From positions 1 to 53,983 of the forward strand of contig JABFRU010000027.1 in assembly GCA_013140985.1 (NCBI GenBank): a DNA stretch of 53,983 nucleotides, read 5' to 3'. Shown here piece by piece: positions 16,523-25,926 of this stretch. Source of the stretch: Chitinophagaceae bacterium (GTDB taxonomy: Bacteria > Bacteroidota > Bacteroidia > Chitinophagales > Chitinophagaceae). Numbering within the stretch: the first letter of the stretch is position 1; the number at the start of each line of letters is the position of its first letter. A program made the position numbers and the translations under genes. Below the pieces are notes generated by a model that worked only from the letters and a program-made list of their open reading frames with translations, was not told where the DNA came from and did no database searches.

Positions 16523-16661
16523 ATAAGAAATAAAGAATAAGGAATAAAAAATGAGAAAGTCAACAAGCTTTCTCATTTTTGTTTTGATGCAGCCGGCATA
16601 CCTGCCGACAAGGGGATTTAACTTTCTTATTCTTTATTTTACTGTTTCTTATTTCTTATTT
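16521..16661. repeat. A+T-rich inverted repeat between iscA and gldF
   Basis: The left arm begins AAATAAGAAATAA and continues in AGAATAAGGAATAA words; the right arm ends TTATTTCTTATTT, a perfect complement of the first 13 bases, and repeats the same words inward. A terminator hairpin (16546–16580) and a smaller CGGCA/TGCCG hairpin (16594–16608) are nested inside. Confidence 0.6.
16546..16580 (+). terminator. terminator after iscA
   Basis: AAAAATGAGAAAG pairs perfectly with CTTTCTCATTTTT around an 8-base loop. Because it is flanked by A and T runs it could act on both strands. Confidence 0.75.
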
Positions 16662-16669
16662 TGCATTCC

Positions 16670-17389
16670 ATGTGGTCCGTTTGTAAAAAAGAACTTCGCC
16701 AATTTTTCAGCAGCCTCACCGGTTACATTGCCATCATTGTTTTTTTATTGGTGAATGGGTTGGTGTTATTCGTATTTGATGAGAATATCCTCGACTTTGG
16801 CTATGCCACACTGGACCGTTTCTTTCAACTAGCCCCCTGGGTATTGTTGCTGCTGATCCCCGCTATTACCATGCGTAGCTTTGCAGAGGAATTCAAGATG
16901 GGTACCTATGAAATATTACAGACCCGTCCGCTGACCCGCTGGCAGATCATTACTGGTAAATATTTCGGAAGCCTCATTGTTGTTTTCATTGCATTGCTTC
17001 CTACGATCATTTATATTTTTTCAATCCAGCGTTTGTCGAGCGGTGAGGGATTGGATATGGGAGCTACCATTGGCTCATATATCGGTTTGTTTTTTTTATC
17101 TGCTGTTTTTACAGCTATCAGTATTTGTTGCAGCAGTTTTACCAGTAATGCAGTGGTGGCTTTTATTGCCAGTTTGATAGGGTGTGCATTATTGTATTAT
17201 GGATTCAGTGCTATCAGCCGTATGCCGGCATTGGCTAATGGGCCAGACTATTATGTAGAAATGATAGGCATCAATTTTCATTATCAAAGTATCAGCCGGG
17301 GATTGATAGATACGAGAGATGTTGTCTATTTCCTGAGTGTGACCTTTCTGTTTCTTGTTATTACTAACCGTAATTTGTTGAAACGATAA
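16670..17389 (+). CDS. gldF: gliding motility ABC transporter permease GldF
   Basis: A 239-residue integral membrane protein with six predicted membrane segments, matching the permease of the GldA–GldF–GldG ABC transporter needed for gliding in Bacteroidota. The segment MRSFAEEFKMGTYEILQTRPLTRWQI is the conserved cytoplasmic loop of ABC-2-type permeases. The ATG at 16670 (MWSVCKKELRQFF) is chosen; an in-frame TTG nine bases earlier belongs to the repeat region. gldG follows after one base, so the pair is translationally close. The ATPase gldA is not in the window. Confidence 0.9.
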   Translation: MWSVCKKELRQFFSSLTGYIAIIVFLLVNGLVLFVFDENILDFGYATLDRFFQLAPWVLLLLIPAITMRSFAEEFKMGTYEILQTRPLTRWQIITGKYFGSLIVVFIALLPTIIYIFSIQRLSSGEGLDMGATIGSYIGLFFLSAVFTAISICCSSFTSNAVVAFIASLIGCALLYYGFSAISRMPALANGPDYYVEMIGINFHYQSISRGLIDTRDVVYFLSVTFLFLVITNRNLLKR

Positions 17390-17390
17390 C

Positions 17391-19139
17391 ATGAAAAAAG
17401 GAATTGAAAAAATAGTAGCTTCAAAATACTGGCTGATCTGGCTATTGCTCCTGCTGGCAGCTATCAACTATCTCGCTTCGGATTTTCATGCCCGTCTTGA
17501 TCTTACCAAGGAAAAGAGATATACACTCAGTAAAACAACAAAGGATCTTCTGAGGAATCTTGATGATGATATGCAGATCGATGTTTTTTTAAAAGGCGAT
17601 TTTCCTGCAGGATTCAGAAAACTGGCGAATAGTACGAACGATTTTCTACGGCTGTTAAAAGACAGGACGGGGAAGATACATTACCGGTTTATTTCACCAC
17701 AGGAGAAAATAGAAGATGCTGAAACTTTTTATGGAGATACACTCGCAGCGCTGGGAGCTATACCTATCAATCTTACTGTTCAAAAAGAAGCAGGCAAAAG
17801 CACCAATGTTATTTTCCCGGTGGCATGGATACATTATAAAGGGAAACAAGAGCTTGTGAACCTATACCCGGGTGCCAGCAGCAGGATTTCACAGGAAGAG
17901 ATTAATAGTGCAGAAGCCCTGATGGAATACCAGTTTGTAAAAGCATTTGACAGGATAACACAGGAAAAAAAGCGAGGTGTTGCTTATGCAACCGGTAATG
18001 GCGAACCTGTAGATGCAAGGGTATATGATCTTTCACAATCTCTGCAAAACGATTATGAGTTCAGGATGCTGGATCTGAAAACACAGCCACGCATTCCGGA
18101 TGCAGTCGATGTACTGCTGATCGTAAAACCAACGGAACAATTCGCCGAAGCAGAGAAATTAAAGATCGACCAGTTTGTAATGCACGGCGGGAAATTACTT
18201 TGTTTTATTGATAATCTTATTGCAGAACAGGACAGTCTTTCCTTTAAACCTGAAACCATTGCCTTTGACCGTAACTTAAATCTTACTGACCTGTTCTTTA
18301 AGTACGGTGTTCGTATCAATACAGACCTTGTAATGGACCTCCAGTGCGACCTGATACCATTTGTGGTAGGAGGGAACCAGGACAATCCGCAGATCGAATT
18401 GCTTCACTGGAATTATTTCCCCCTTCTTATGCCGGGAAGTAATAAACTGAATAAGAACATGGGTTATGTGACAGGTCATTTTGTGAATTCGATCGATACG
18501 ATACAGGCTGATGCTGTGCGAAAAACTCCTTTACTTGTTTCTTCACCCAATTCCCGCATCATCAGTACGCCAGCTTTGATAAGCCTGAATGAGAATAAGA
18601 ATGTACCCCAGGATGAGCAATTCAGACGTAACGCCATTCCTGTCGCTATGTTACTGGAAGGTAAATTCACCTCTTTATATAAAAACAGGTCAACACAGGC
18701 ACAAAGAGATTCGCTGACAGCCTACGGTATTCGTTTCAATAATGAATCGGATGAAAATAAAATGATCATTGTGTCAGATGGCGATATTGTCTTCAATGAT
18801 TACATACCTGACGAACAACCCGGACAACCGCCTGTTCCACTGCCTATGGGATGGAATAAGTATACATACAGAGAATACATGAACCAGACAGAGGCTGGAA
18901 AATTATTCGTACCTGCCGCTAACCGGGATTTTTTTATTAACTGTGTTGAATACCTCGTCAATAATGCAGCTATTGCAGAAACAAGAAATAAAGATATTGT
19001 TCTCCGATTGCTGGATTCCAAGAAAGTAAAACAGCAAAAAGTAACCTGGCAGTTCATCAATATTGCCCTCCCCGTTTTATTGATACTCTTATCCGGCCTC
19101 ATTTACCAGCAAATCAGGAGAAGAAAATATGCTTCTTAA
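17391..19139 (+). CDS. gldG: gliding motility protein GldG
   Basis: The 582-residue partner of GldF, from the ABC transporter auxiliary family (Pfam ABC_transp_aux). One membrane segment lies at about 13–30 and another at about 555–573; the long region between them is extracytoplasmic and would interact with substrate or envelope partners. Length and N-terminal pattern (DLTKEKRYTLSKTTKDLL) are characteristic of GldG. The exact transport substrate is unknown. A short CCGGT/ACCGG hairpin (19153–19166) follows the stop. Confidence 0.9.
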   Translation: MKKGIEKIVASKYWLIWLLLLLAAINYLASDFHARLDLTKEKRYTLSKTTKDLLRNLDDDMQIDVFLKGDFPAGFRKLANSTNDFLRLLKDRTGKIHYRFISPQEKIEDAETFYGDTLAALGAIPINLTVQKEAGKSTNVIFPVAWIHYKGKQELVNLYPGASSRISQEEINSAEALMEYQFVKAFDRITQEKKRGVAYATGNGEPVDARVYDLSQSLQNDYEFRMLDLKTQPRIPDAVDVLLIVKPTEQFAEAEKLKIDQFVMHGGKLLCFIDNLIAEQDSLSFKPETIAFDRNLNLTDLFFKYGVRINTDLVMDLQCDLIPFVVGGNQDNPQIELLHWNYFPLLMPGSNKLNKNMGYVTGHFVNSIDTIQADAVRKTPLLVSSPNSRIISTPALISLNENKNVPQDEQFRRNAIPVAMLLEGKFTSLYKNRSTQAQRDSLTAYGIRFNNESDENKMIIVSDGDIVFNDYIPDEQPGQPPVPLPMGWNKYTYREYMNQTEAGKLFVPAANRDFFINCVEYLVNNAAIAETRNKDIVLRLLDSKKVKQQKVTWQFINIALPVLLILLSGLIYQQIRRRKYAS

Positions 19140-19167
19140 AACCAATTCTCTCCCGGTTTTTACCGGC

Positions 19168-19175
19168 TATCTTTG
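19168..19175 (+). promoter_or_regulatory. -7 box upstream of terC
   Basis: TATCTTTG fits TAnnTTTG and ends 19 bases before the ATG. No convincing TTG element lies at the expected distance upstream. Confidence 0.45.
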
Positions 19176-19194
19176 CAATCTATCATAATCATCC

Positions 19195-20187
19195 ATGAAT
19201 AGAGAACAACTTACCTACCTAGTTTTTGGCGTTATACTGATTGCTTCACTGGTAATAGACCTCGGTTTGTTAAGCAAAAAGAATAAAAAGATAACCATCC
19301 GGCAGGCATTGCTACAGACTTCTTTTTGGGTGGGACTGGCGTTGGCATTTTTTGTTTTTATGTGGGTAGAGAATGGTTCCAAACCAGCATTGGAATATCT
19401 CAGTGCTTACCTGATGGAGTGGAGCCTGAGCATTGATAATATTTTTGTTTTCATTCTCATTTTTTCCGCTTTTTCAGTTAAGGAAAAACACTATGGAAGA
19501 GTGTTGCTGATCGGGATACTGATGGCGATCATCTTCCGGGTAATCTTTATTACGGTCGGGGTAGTGCTGGTAGAAAAATTCCACTGGATACTTTATGTGT
19601 TCGGCGCTTTCCTTGTTTTTACCGGTTACAAAATGTTTTCTGCCAGTGATGATGAAGAATTTGACCCGCATAAAAGCAAGATCTATCGCTGGATGAAAAA
19701 AGTTCTTCCGCTGGTACCGCATGATGGCGACGGAAAATTCAGGGTGATAGAAAATGGCAAACGATTTTATACTACTTTATTTGTAGTCATTATTATGCTG
19801 GCAGCTATTGATCTTGTATTTGCATTGGATTCTATACCGGCTGTAATGGGTATCGTGGATACAAAGACACCGGGCTATGAACCCATCGCAAGATTAGTGA
19901 TCTATACCTCCAATATTTTTGCAGTACTCGGATTGCGGTCCCTTTTCTTTTTATTGCGAAGCGCTGTCAGCAAATTTGATTACCTGCAACAAGGTATTGC
20001 GATCGTATTGGTATTTATAGGATTAAAAATGCTGGGGGCTCACTGGATAGATCAGTGGATGGATAAACAGGTCCAGGTATTCATCTCACTCGGCGTTATT
20101 CTTACCTGCATTTTCGGTTCTATTTTCTACTCAATATTTATTCAGAAGAAAGGGGTGCCGCCGGATGTGAATGATCAAAGTGTATAA
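19195..20187 (+). CDS. TerC/Alx-family integral membrane protein
   Basis: A 330-residue membrane protein with about nine membrane segments. The family signature is visible as WSLSIDNIFVFILIFSAF, with the conserved Asp in the membrane, and again as AAIDLVFALDSIPAVMGI. TerC/Alx proteins are linked to metal-ion (notably manganese) export and tellurite or alkaline stress; which applies here cannot be told. Its stop lies seven bases before the TTG start of the MurF–Alr fusion, in the same reading frame. Confidence 0.9.
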   Translation: MNREQLTYLVFGVILIASLVIDLGLLSKKNKKITIRQALLQTSFWVGLALAFFVFMWVENGSKPALEYLSAYLMEWSLSIDNIFVFILIFSAFSVKEKHYGRVLLIGILMAIIFRVIFITVGVVLVEKFHWILYVFGAFLVFTGYKMFSASDDEEFDPHKSKIYRWMKKVLPLVPHDGDGKFRVIENGKRFYTTLFVVIIMLAAIDLVFALDSIPAVMGIVDTKTPGYEPIARLVIYTSNIFAVLGLRSLFFLLRSAVSKFDYLQQGIAIVLVFIGLKMLGAHWIDQWMDKQVQVFISLGVILTCIFGSIFYSIFIQKKGVPPDVNDQSV

Positions 20188-20193
20188 AACTAC

Positions 20194-22680
20194 TTGAGCT
20201 ACTCAACCAGTCATATCGCTGCTGTTACAGGTAATGATGCTGCTATAAGGAATGACAGCATCATTGAGCATATTTTGCTGGACAGCCGAAGAATAATTGA
20301 TCCGGTTACTTCGTTATTTTTTGCATTGAAAGGCCCCCGAAGAGATGGTCACCAGTTTATCGTCGAGCTATATAAAAAGGGAGTAAAGAATTTTGTAGTG
20401 AGTGATGAGAGCTACGCTGATACATTCGCCGACGCTAATTTTATTTTTTGTGATGACACATTGGAAACATTGCAGCAATTAGTTGTTCATCACCGGGCCC
20501 GGTTCAACTATCCTGTTATTGGTATTACAGGAAGTAATGGAAAAACGATCGTAAAAGAATGGCTCTACCAGCTATTACATGAAAATTTTAATATCATTCG
20601 CAGTCCCAAAAGTTATAATTCACAAATAGGCGTGCCCCTGAGTGTGTGGCAAATGAATGAGCAACATACACTGGGCATATTTGAAGCAGGTATTTCGGAA
20701 TCAGGTGAAATGTTCCGGCTTCAAAAAATGATAAAGCCAACAATAGGAGTACTCACCAATATTGGCGAAGCGCATAGCGAAGGCTTTAATGACGCAGAAC
20801 ATAAGTTTCGGGAAAAAATATCACTCTTTAAGAGTTGTAAGGTCATCATTGGAAGAGAAATTGATCTTGAAGCGGGCAGGGAAGTGATAGAAATGATGGG
20901 AGACCAGATTAAACTGGTAACCTGGGGTTATACAGAAACAAGCAATGTGATCATTAAAGGAACCGATAAAATAGGTAATGCAACGTTTATTCATCTTTTA
21001 TCCGGCAACAGGAATTTTACAATTGAGATACCATTTACTGATGAAGCCTCTGTCGAGAATGCTATAACATGTTGCTGCGTATTGCTTCATTTGGAAATGG
21101 ATACCGAAATGATAGCTGCAGGGATGAAAAATATTCACCCGGTGAATATGCGGCTGGAACTGAAAAAAGGGATCAATCATTGTACCATTATCAATGACAG
21201 CTATAGCGCTGATCTGAGTTCACTGGAAATTGCTTTGAATTTTCTCGATCAGCAAAGCAGCAACGAAAGAAAAACCGTTATACTTTCTGATTTTTTGCAA
21301 AGCTCATTGCCAGATGAGGAATTGTATGAACAGGTAATGGAGAGTCTTGAGAAGCACCGGGTCACAAGACTTATTGGAATAGGGGAAAGGATCTCAACAC
21401 AACTCATGCATTTAACAGCAGCAGCAGCAGAGAAAAAAATAAATGTAGAGTTTTATTCTTCAACCAAAGACTACATCAATCATTTTCGGTCTTCCCATTT
21501 TAAGGAAGAAACAATACTGGTAAAAGGCGCCCGGTCATTCGCTTTTGAAAAAATTGTACAGCTCTTCGAGCAAAAAGCACACCAGACAGTATTAGAAATA
21601 AATCTCAACGCTATTGTACATAACCTCAGGCAATATCAAAAATTGCTGAAACCTTCTACCAAAGTAATGGCAATGGTAAAAGCTTTTGCTTATGGCAGTG
21701 GCGGAGCAGAGATCGCCGGTATTTTGCAATTTCATAAAGTGGATTACCTCGGCGTGGCTTATGCAGATGAAGGAGTGGAGTTGAGAAAAGCAGGTATTAC
21801 ACTCCCTATTATGGTAATGAATCCTGAAGAGAATGCGTTTGAAGCAATAGCAGAGTATAATCTTGAACCGGAGATTTATTCATTCGAATTGCTTCATTCT
21901 TTTGATCGTTTCCTTCAACAGGAAGGCTTGCTGCATTACCCGGTTCATATTGAAATTGAAACCGGGATGAACCGGCTTGGTTTTTCCAATGCCCAAATAG
22001 AAAAGCTGGGAGATGAATTGCAAAAGACATCTTCATTCAAAATACAATCTATCTTTTCTCATTTAGCAGCCAGCGAAGATCCGGCACAGGACGAATTTAC
22101 TTTTATGCAATGGGAAAAATTATCGATTGCTGTAGTTTCTCTTGAAAAAAAGATCGGCTACACCGTTCTGAAGCATATTGCTAATTCAGCAGCTATCGTT
22201 CGTCATCCTGCATTGGAATTGGATATGGTAAGACTCGGTATTGGGTTGTATGGAGTGGATAGTGCTGACACGAATAAATTGAATCTGCAAACTGTTACTA
22301 CATTAAGATCGACCATAGCGCAAATAAAACACCTGAAAGCCGGCGACTCGGTAAGCTATAACAGGAAAACTATTGTCAACAAAGATTCTGTTATTGCAAC
22401 CATCCGTATTGGCTATGCAGATGGTTATCCCCGCCGATTAGGAAATGGCATAGGAAAAATAGGGGTGAAGGATTGTTGGGTTCCTGTTGCAGGAACAGTT
22501 TGCATGGATATGATCATGGTGGATATCACAGGAATAGATGATGTACAGGAAGGAGATGATGTAGTGATCTTTGGCGGATCGTTACCGGTGCAAAAAATTG
22601 CTGAATGGGCCGGAACGATCCCTTATGAGATAATGACGGGTATTTCTCAACGGGTTAAGAGAGTATATTACGAGGAATGA
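20194..22680 (+). CDS. murF-alr: bifunctional MurF ligase / alanine racemase (TTG start)
   Basis: An 828-residue fusion for peptidoglycan synthesis. Residues 1–about 460 are MurF, which adds D-Ala-D-Ala to UDP-MurNAc-tripeptide using ATP; the P-loop is GITGSNGKT at 110–118. Residues about 465–828 are alanine racemase, which makes the D-alanine; Lys496 in MAMVKAFAYG should bind PLP, and RIGYADGYPRRLGNG and GTVCMDMIMVD are family motifs. The fusion is a Bacteroidota trait. The start is TTG at 20194 (MSYSTSHIAAVTG): the terC stop is in the same frame just before it, and no ATG lies in frame before the P-loop region that would keep the N-terminal domain. Confidence 0.95.
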   Translation: MSYSTSHIAAVTGNDAAIRNDSIIEHILLDSRRIIDPVTSLFFALKGPRRDGHQFIVELYKKGVKNFVVSDESYADTFADANFIFCDDTLETLQQLVVHHRARFNYPVIGITGSNGKTIVKEWLYQLLHENFNIIRSPKSYNSQIGVPLSVWQMNEQHTLGIFEAGISESGEMFRLQKMIKPTIGVLTNIGEAHSEGFNDAEHKFREKISLFKSCKVIIGREIDLEAGREVIEMMGDQIKLVTWGYTETSNVIIKGTDKIGNATFIHLLSGNRNFTIEIPFTDEASVENAITCCCVLLHLEMDTEMIAAGMKNIHPVNMRLELKKGINHCTIINDSYSADLSSLEIALNFLDQQSSNERKTVILSDFLQSSLPDEELYEQVMESLEKHRVTRLIGIGERISTQLMHLTAAAAEKKINVEFYSSTKDYINHFRSSHFKEETILVKGARSFAFEKIVQLFEQKAHQTVLEINLNAIVHNLRQYQKLLKPSTKVMAMVKAFAYGSGGAEIAGILQFHKVDYLGVAYADEGVELRKAGITLPIMVMNPEENAFEAIAEYNLEPEIYSFELLHSFDRFLQQEGLLHYPVHIEIETGMNRLGFSNAQIEKLGDELQKTSSFKIQSIFSHLAASEDPAQDEFTFMQWEKLSIAVVSLEKKIGYTVLKHIANSAAIVRHPALELDMVRLGIGLYGVDSADTNKLNLQTVTTLRSTIAQIKHLKAGDSVSYNRKTIVNKDSVIATIRIGYADGYPRRLGNGIGKIGVKDCWVPVAGTVCMDMIMVDITGIDDVQEGDDVVIFGGSLPVQKIAEWAGTIPYEIMTGISQRVKRVYYEE

Positions 22681-22721
22681 CATTTAACAAGCTTCCTCCA
22701 AATCCTGAAAACTGAAAGTAT

Positions 22722-22729
22722 TATATTTG
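22722..22729 (+). promoter_or_regulatory. -7 box very close to lspA start
   Basis: TATATTTG ends seven bases before the lspA ATG, so transcripts from it would have almost no leader. No TTG at -33. Confidence 0.4.
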
Positions 22730-22736
22730 CCAGATT

Positions 22737-23420
22737 ATGAGGTCGCTAAAACTGAAATATGTTATCCTTATTATTGCTGCCATCATCTTTGTTGACCAGG
22801 CATTGAAAATATGGATCAAGACGAGCTACCAGATCGGGGATACCAATGTTTCCGGTCTTCCCTGGTTCAGGCTTCATTTTATTGAGAACTCAGGTATGGC
22901 CTGGGGTTGGAAGTTTGGAAATGAAACAGGAAAAATGATCCTTACGCTTTTCCGGCTGGCCGCCGTCATCTTTGGTACATGGTATCTTGGCCGGCTTGTA
23001 AAAAAGAAATACAACCGCGGTTTTATTATTTGTGCTGCACTCATCTATGCAGGAGCGTTGGGGAATCTTATTGACAGCATGTTTTATGGAATGATATTCG
23101 ATAGGGGATATCATTTTGATCCTGCAGTAGGTGAATATGTGGATCAGCATTATGCCGGTATTGCGCAAATGTTTACCGGCGACAGTTATTCTTCTTTTCT
23201 GCACGGCAGCGTGGTCGATATGCTTTATTTCCCTTTATTTAAGATTAATGATTTTGAATTTTTCAGCGCCATATTCAATATATCTGACGCATCTATCTCT
23301 GTAGGCGTAATAACACTCTTACTTTTTCAGAAAAAATTCTTTAAGAAACATTCAAAGGAAGAACCTCAGCCTACCATCGAAACCAGCACTGATGTGAGTG
23401 ATAAAGTGCAGGTGTCATAA
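22737..23420 (+). CDS. lspA: lipoprotein signal peptidase (signal peptidase II)
   Basis: A membrane aspartyl protease that removes signal peptides from lipidated prolipoproteins. The 227-residue protein has four membrane segments. Catalytic Asp113 lies in GALGNLIDSMFYG and Asp161 in GSVVDMLYFPL; FIENSGMAWG is also conserved. An internal extension of about 30 residues between the two aspartates and a polar C-terminal tail of about 30 residues are typical of Bacteroidota LspA. The window encodes several lipoproteins that would be substrates. Confidence 0.95.
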   Translation: MRSLKLKYVILIIAAIIFVDQALKIWIKTSYQIGDTNVSGLPWFRLHFIENSGMAWGWKFGNETGKMILTLFRLAAVIFGTWYLGRLVKKKYNRGFIICAALIYAGALGNLIDSMFYGMIFDRGYHFDPAVGEYVDQHYAGIAQMFTGDSYSSFLHGSVVDMLYFPLFKINDFEFFSAIFNISDASISVGVITLLLFQKKFFKKHSKEEPQPTIETSTDVSDKVQVS

Positions 23421-23450
23421 CCTCCGTATAATAATTTGGTGAAATTATTG

Positions 23451-25742
23451 CTATTGTTTCAGTACTGTTTTTTGCAGAATGATATTTTCTGATATGATGC
23501 GCAGAAAATAAACTCCTGAAGGAAGAGAGGACATATTATTTAATGAAAGATCATTAGTGCCCTGGTTTATTTCAAAACCCTTTCGCCTGATGGTTGCTCC
23601 TGAAGAATTGATCAACTCTGCTGTTGCTTTGCTCTTATTGTCTGAATAAACATCAAACGACAGGACATTGCTAAAGGGATTGATCACAGAAATAAAATAG
23701 AAAGATTCACCCGATCCGGATAGCTGAACGATCCTGGAGTAAGTTACCTTACCTGCATTATTCCTCATCAGCAAACGATAATAGGTCTTTTGATTGGGCA
23801 AGAGAGCCGGGTCTGTAAAATAATAATTGTTCAGGTCGGCATTATTATTATAACTAGTTAGCGTTCCGATCTTGTAAAACGAAACACCATCATTACTTTT
23901 TTCTATATCAAAAAGAAGAGGTTCTGTTTCGGTCGCTGTTGTCCATTTCAACACAGCCCGTTGATTTTCTTTTTTGCCTTCAAATGTAAGGAGCTGGGTT
24001 TCGAGAGCATCCTGGCAGTCGATCACCGTCATGGTCACGATACTTCCAAGGTCAGTAAAACTGCATAAAACATCAGACAAATTTGCAAGAGTTGTTGAAG
24101 TGATAAGACGGTACAGATCTCCGCTGTTAGCTATTGTAGTTTCCGATGGAGGAACTGTATAGCTGCTGACAAATTCCCATTGAGTTCCGTTCCAGTAAGG
24201 AGATACGGGCCCTATCGCCCCGGTTACATCTGTCCATGTGGCTCCGCCATTGGTGCTTTTCTGCCATTTATAATAAATAAAATTGTTGAAAAAGTACCGG
24301 ACAGTATCTGTTAGTAGCAAGATGTTACTATCACATACAATCGGAGTTGTGTTAGGTGTATAGATCATGGTCGGCGAACAGGTAGCTACTGTAATATCAT
24401 CCAGGGCCCAGTCATTACCGCCTCCACCCGGTGCATTATTAAAATATTTTAATAAAAGAGATGTTTGTAATGGGCCTGTAAGAAAAGTAAATCCCTTTTT
24501 TACCCATTGACCCGTATAAAGAATATTACCTGTTGTATAATAGTCAATACCATCCACTTCAAATGTGATGTTGGGGTAAACCCCCGATGAATCACCCGGG
24601 GCAGTAGGAATATAATAAGGAGGTCCTGTACTATTAGTAGCACCTTTACCATTTGAGTCGCAACCGCATTTAGAGCAGATATTCCGCATCCAGCAGGAGA
24701 TCTCATAATAAGTGTTGGGACATAGGCCCGTAATAGTTTGCTGAAAGGCTGAATCAATACGATAAGCTGCATTCACAATCAGCATATAACCAGCATTTGA
24801 GTTGGCTACTGTATCAGCTGCAGGATTTCCTGCAGTGAGTGATGCTGCTCCAGTATGATCACCAATAATATCCCAAACCTGGAATACACGGTGAGTAGGG
24901 GAAGTCGCATCCGGCTTAGCCCATGTATTCACCGTAGAATAGTTTTGACGGGTGGATGTATTGTTAGCTATACCATAATAATAATCCTGCGGTGAATTAA
25001 CATCAAAAATATTATAGGTATAACCCAATGGCACATTCAGAGAAGTTCCACGGTTGCGTGCTATACCTGATCCAAAGGTTCCGTTGAATTCTGTGCCCAG
25101 CGAATTTGTACCTATGGTATTTGAACAAATACTAAAATTGGCATAGACCCTTAAGGTGTTTGCAGGAAATGTATATGTTGTTATTGGACTTATTCCATTT
25201 TTATAGGTGACAGTGCCACCGCCTGTACTGACATCAGTGCCTGTTGCAGCAGTAACTGTTACTCTGAAAGAAGCGATCATGATACAGGTGCTTCCGAAGT
25301 TGGAAGGTTTATGTGTGTTGGCAACCCTTCCTCTGCGAAATGCAGTAGCAGGAGATGAGCCGGTAACATAGCCAAGGTGAATGGTTACGGTGCTTCCGGA
25401 TATCCACCCGGGGTCATCACCATATGCATCGGTAAATTGTTTGTAGATCTTCCCTTCATTGGTAAGAACTCTTATGGTGCCGGCAATATAAGAAGTACCC
25501 GTTGGTATCACATCCCGGAAACGGCAGCTGTCATACGTTCCTGATCTTACAACAAATGATGCTCTTATCTCCAATACATCTCCTGTTTCTACTGTACCAC
25601 CATTTAACCCCTTTGTTACATTGATATAACTTTTTCCAAGATCAACATTTTGTGCATAGCTGAATGTGTTACTACAGATAAGCAGTAAGGGAGGGATAGT
25701 AAAACGCAGTAAAAAAAATATACGGCGGATATTTTTTTTCAT
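23451..25742 (-). CDS. large secreted protein with T9SS type A sorting domain
   Basis: A 763-residue exported protein with a signal peptide (about 1–30). The first part (about 35–190) resembles the DUF11/SdrD-like adhesive repeats found in surface proteins (TGDVLEIRASFVV, FRDVIPTGTSYIAGT). The middle contains a jelly-roll-like domain with a cysteine-rich NICSKCGCDSNGKG loop and a WALDDITVATCSP ending, as in carbohydrate-binding modules. The C-terminal about 90 residues form the type A sorting domain for the type IX system (NPFSNVLSFDVYSDN, SLPSGVYFLRI, QKTVLKQ). It is expected on the cell surface or in the medium. No catalytic motif seen. Confidence 0.8.
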   Translation of the reverse strand: MKKNIRRIFFLLRFTIPPLLLICSNTFSYAQNVDLGKSYINVTKGLNGGTVETGDVLEIRASFVVRSGTYDSCRFRDVIPTGTSYIAGTIRVLTNEGKIYKQFTDAYGDDPGWISGSTVTIHLGYVTGSSPATAFRRGRVANTHKPSNFGSTCIMIASFRVTVTAATGTDVSTGGGTVTYKNGISPITTYTFPANTLRVYANFSICSNTIGTNSLGTEFNGTFGSGIARNRGTSLNVPLGYTYNIFDVNSPQDYYYGIANNTSTRQNYSTVNTWAKPDATSPTHRVFQVWDIIGDHTGAASLTAGNPAADTVANSNAGYMLIVNAAYRIDSAFQQTITGLCPNTYYEISCWMRNICSKCGCDSNGKGATNSTGPPYYIPTAPGDSSGVYPNITFEVDGIDYYTTGNILYTGQWVKKGFTFLTGPLQTSLLLKYFNNAPGGGGNDWALDDITVATCSPTMIYTPNTTPIVCDSNILLLTDTVRYFFNNFIYYKWQKSTNGGATWTDVTGAIGPVSPYWNGTQWEFVSSYTVPPSETTIANSGDLYRLITSTTLANLSDVLCSFTDLGSIVTMTVIDCQDALETQLLTFEGKKENQRAVLKWTTATETEPLLFDIEKSNDGVSFYKIGTLTSYNNNADLNNYYFTDPALLPNQKTYYRLLMRNNAGKVTYSRIVQLSGSGESFYFISVINPFSNVLSFDVYSDNKSKATAELINSSGATIRRKGFEINQGTNDLSLNNMSSLPSGVYFLRIISENIILQKTVLKQ

Positions 25743-25878
25743 AGAAACGGATTTCTTTGTCAGTACATCTGACTTCAGGCGTTAAAAATAGATTAATGGA
25801 TTGTTTATAGCAATAAGGGGTTTTTATAAAAATTATACAGGGAAGTACTTAGTTGAAGATTTATTTGGAAAACTACTA

Positions 25879-25909
25879 TTGACTAGAAATATCTTACTCA
25901 ATAATTTTG
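25879..25909 (+). promoter_or_regulatory. promoter of the sugar dehydrogenase gene
   Basis: TTG (25879–25881) and TAATTTTG (25902–25909) are 20 bases apart, a full match to the Bacteroidota promoter pattern. It ends 17 bases before the chosen ATG and supports that start over the longer open frame. Confidence 0.65.
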
Positions 25910-25926
25910 ACCCTTATCCTGTACTT

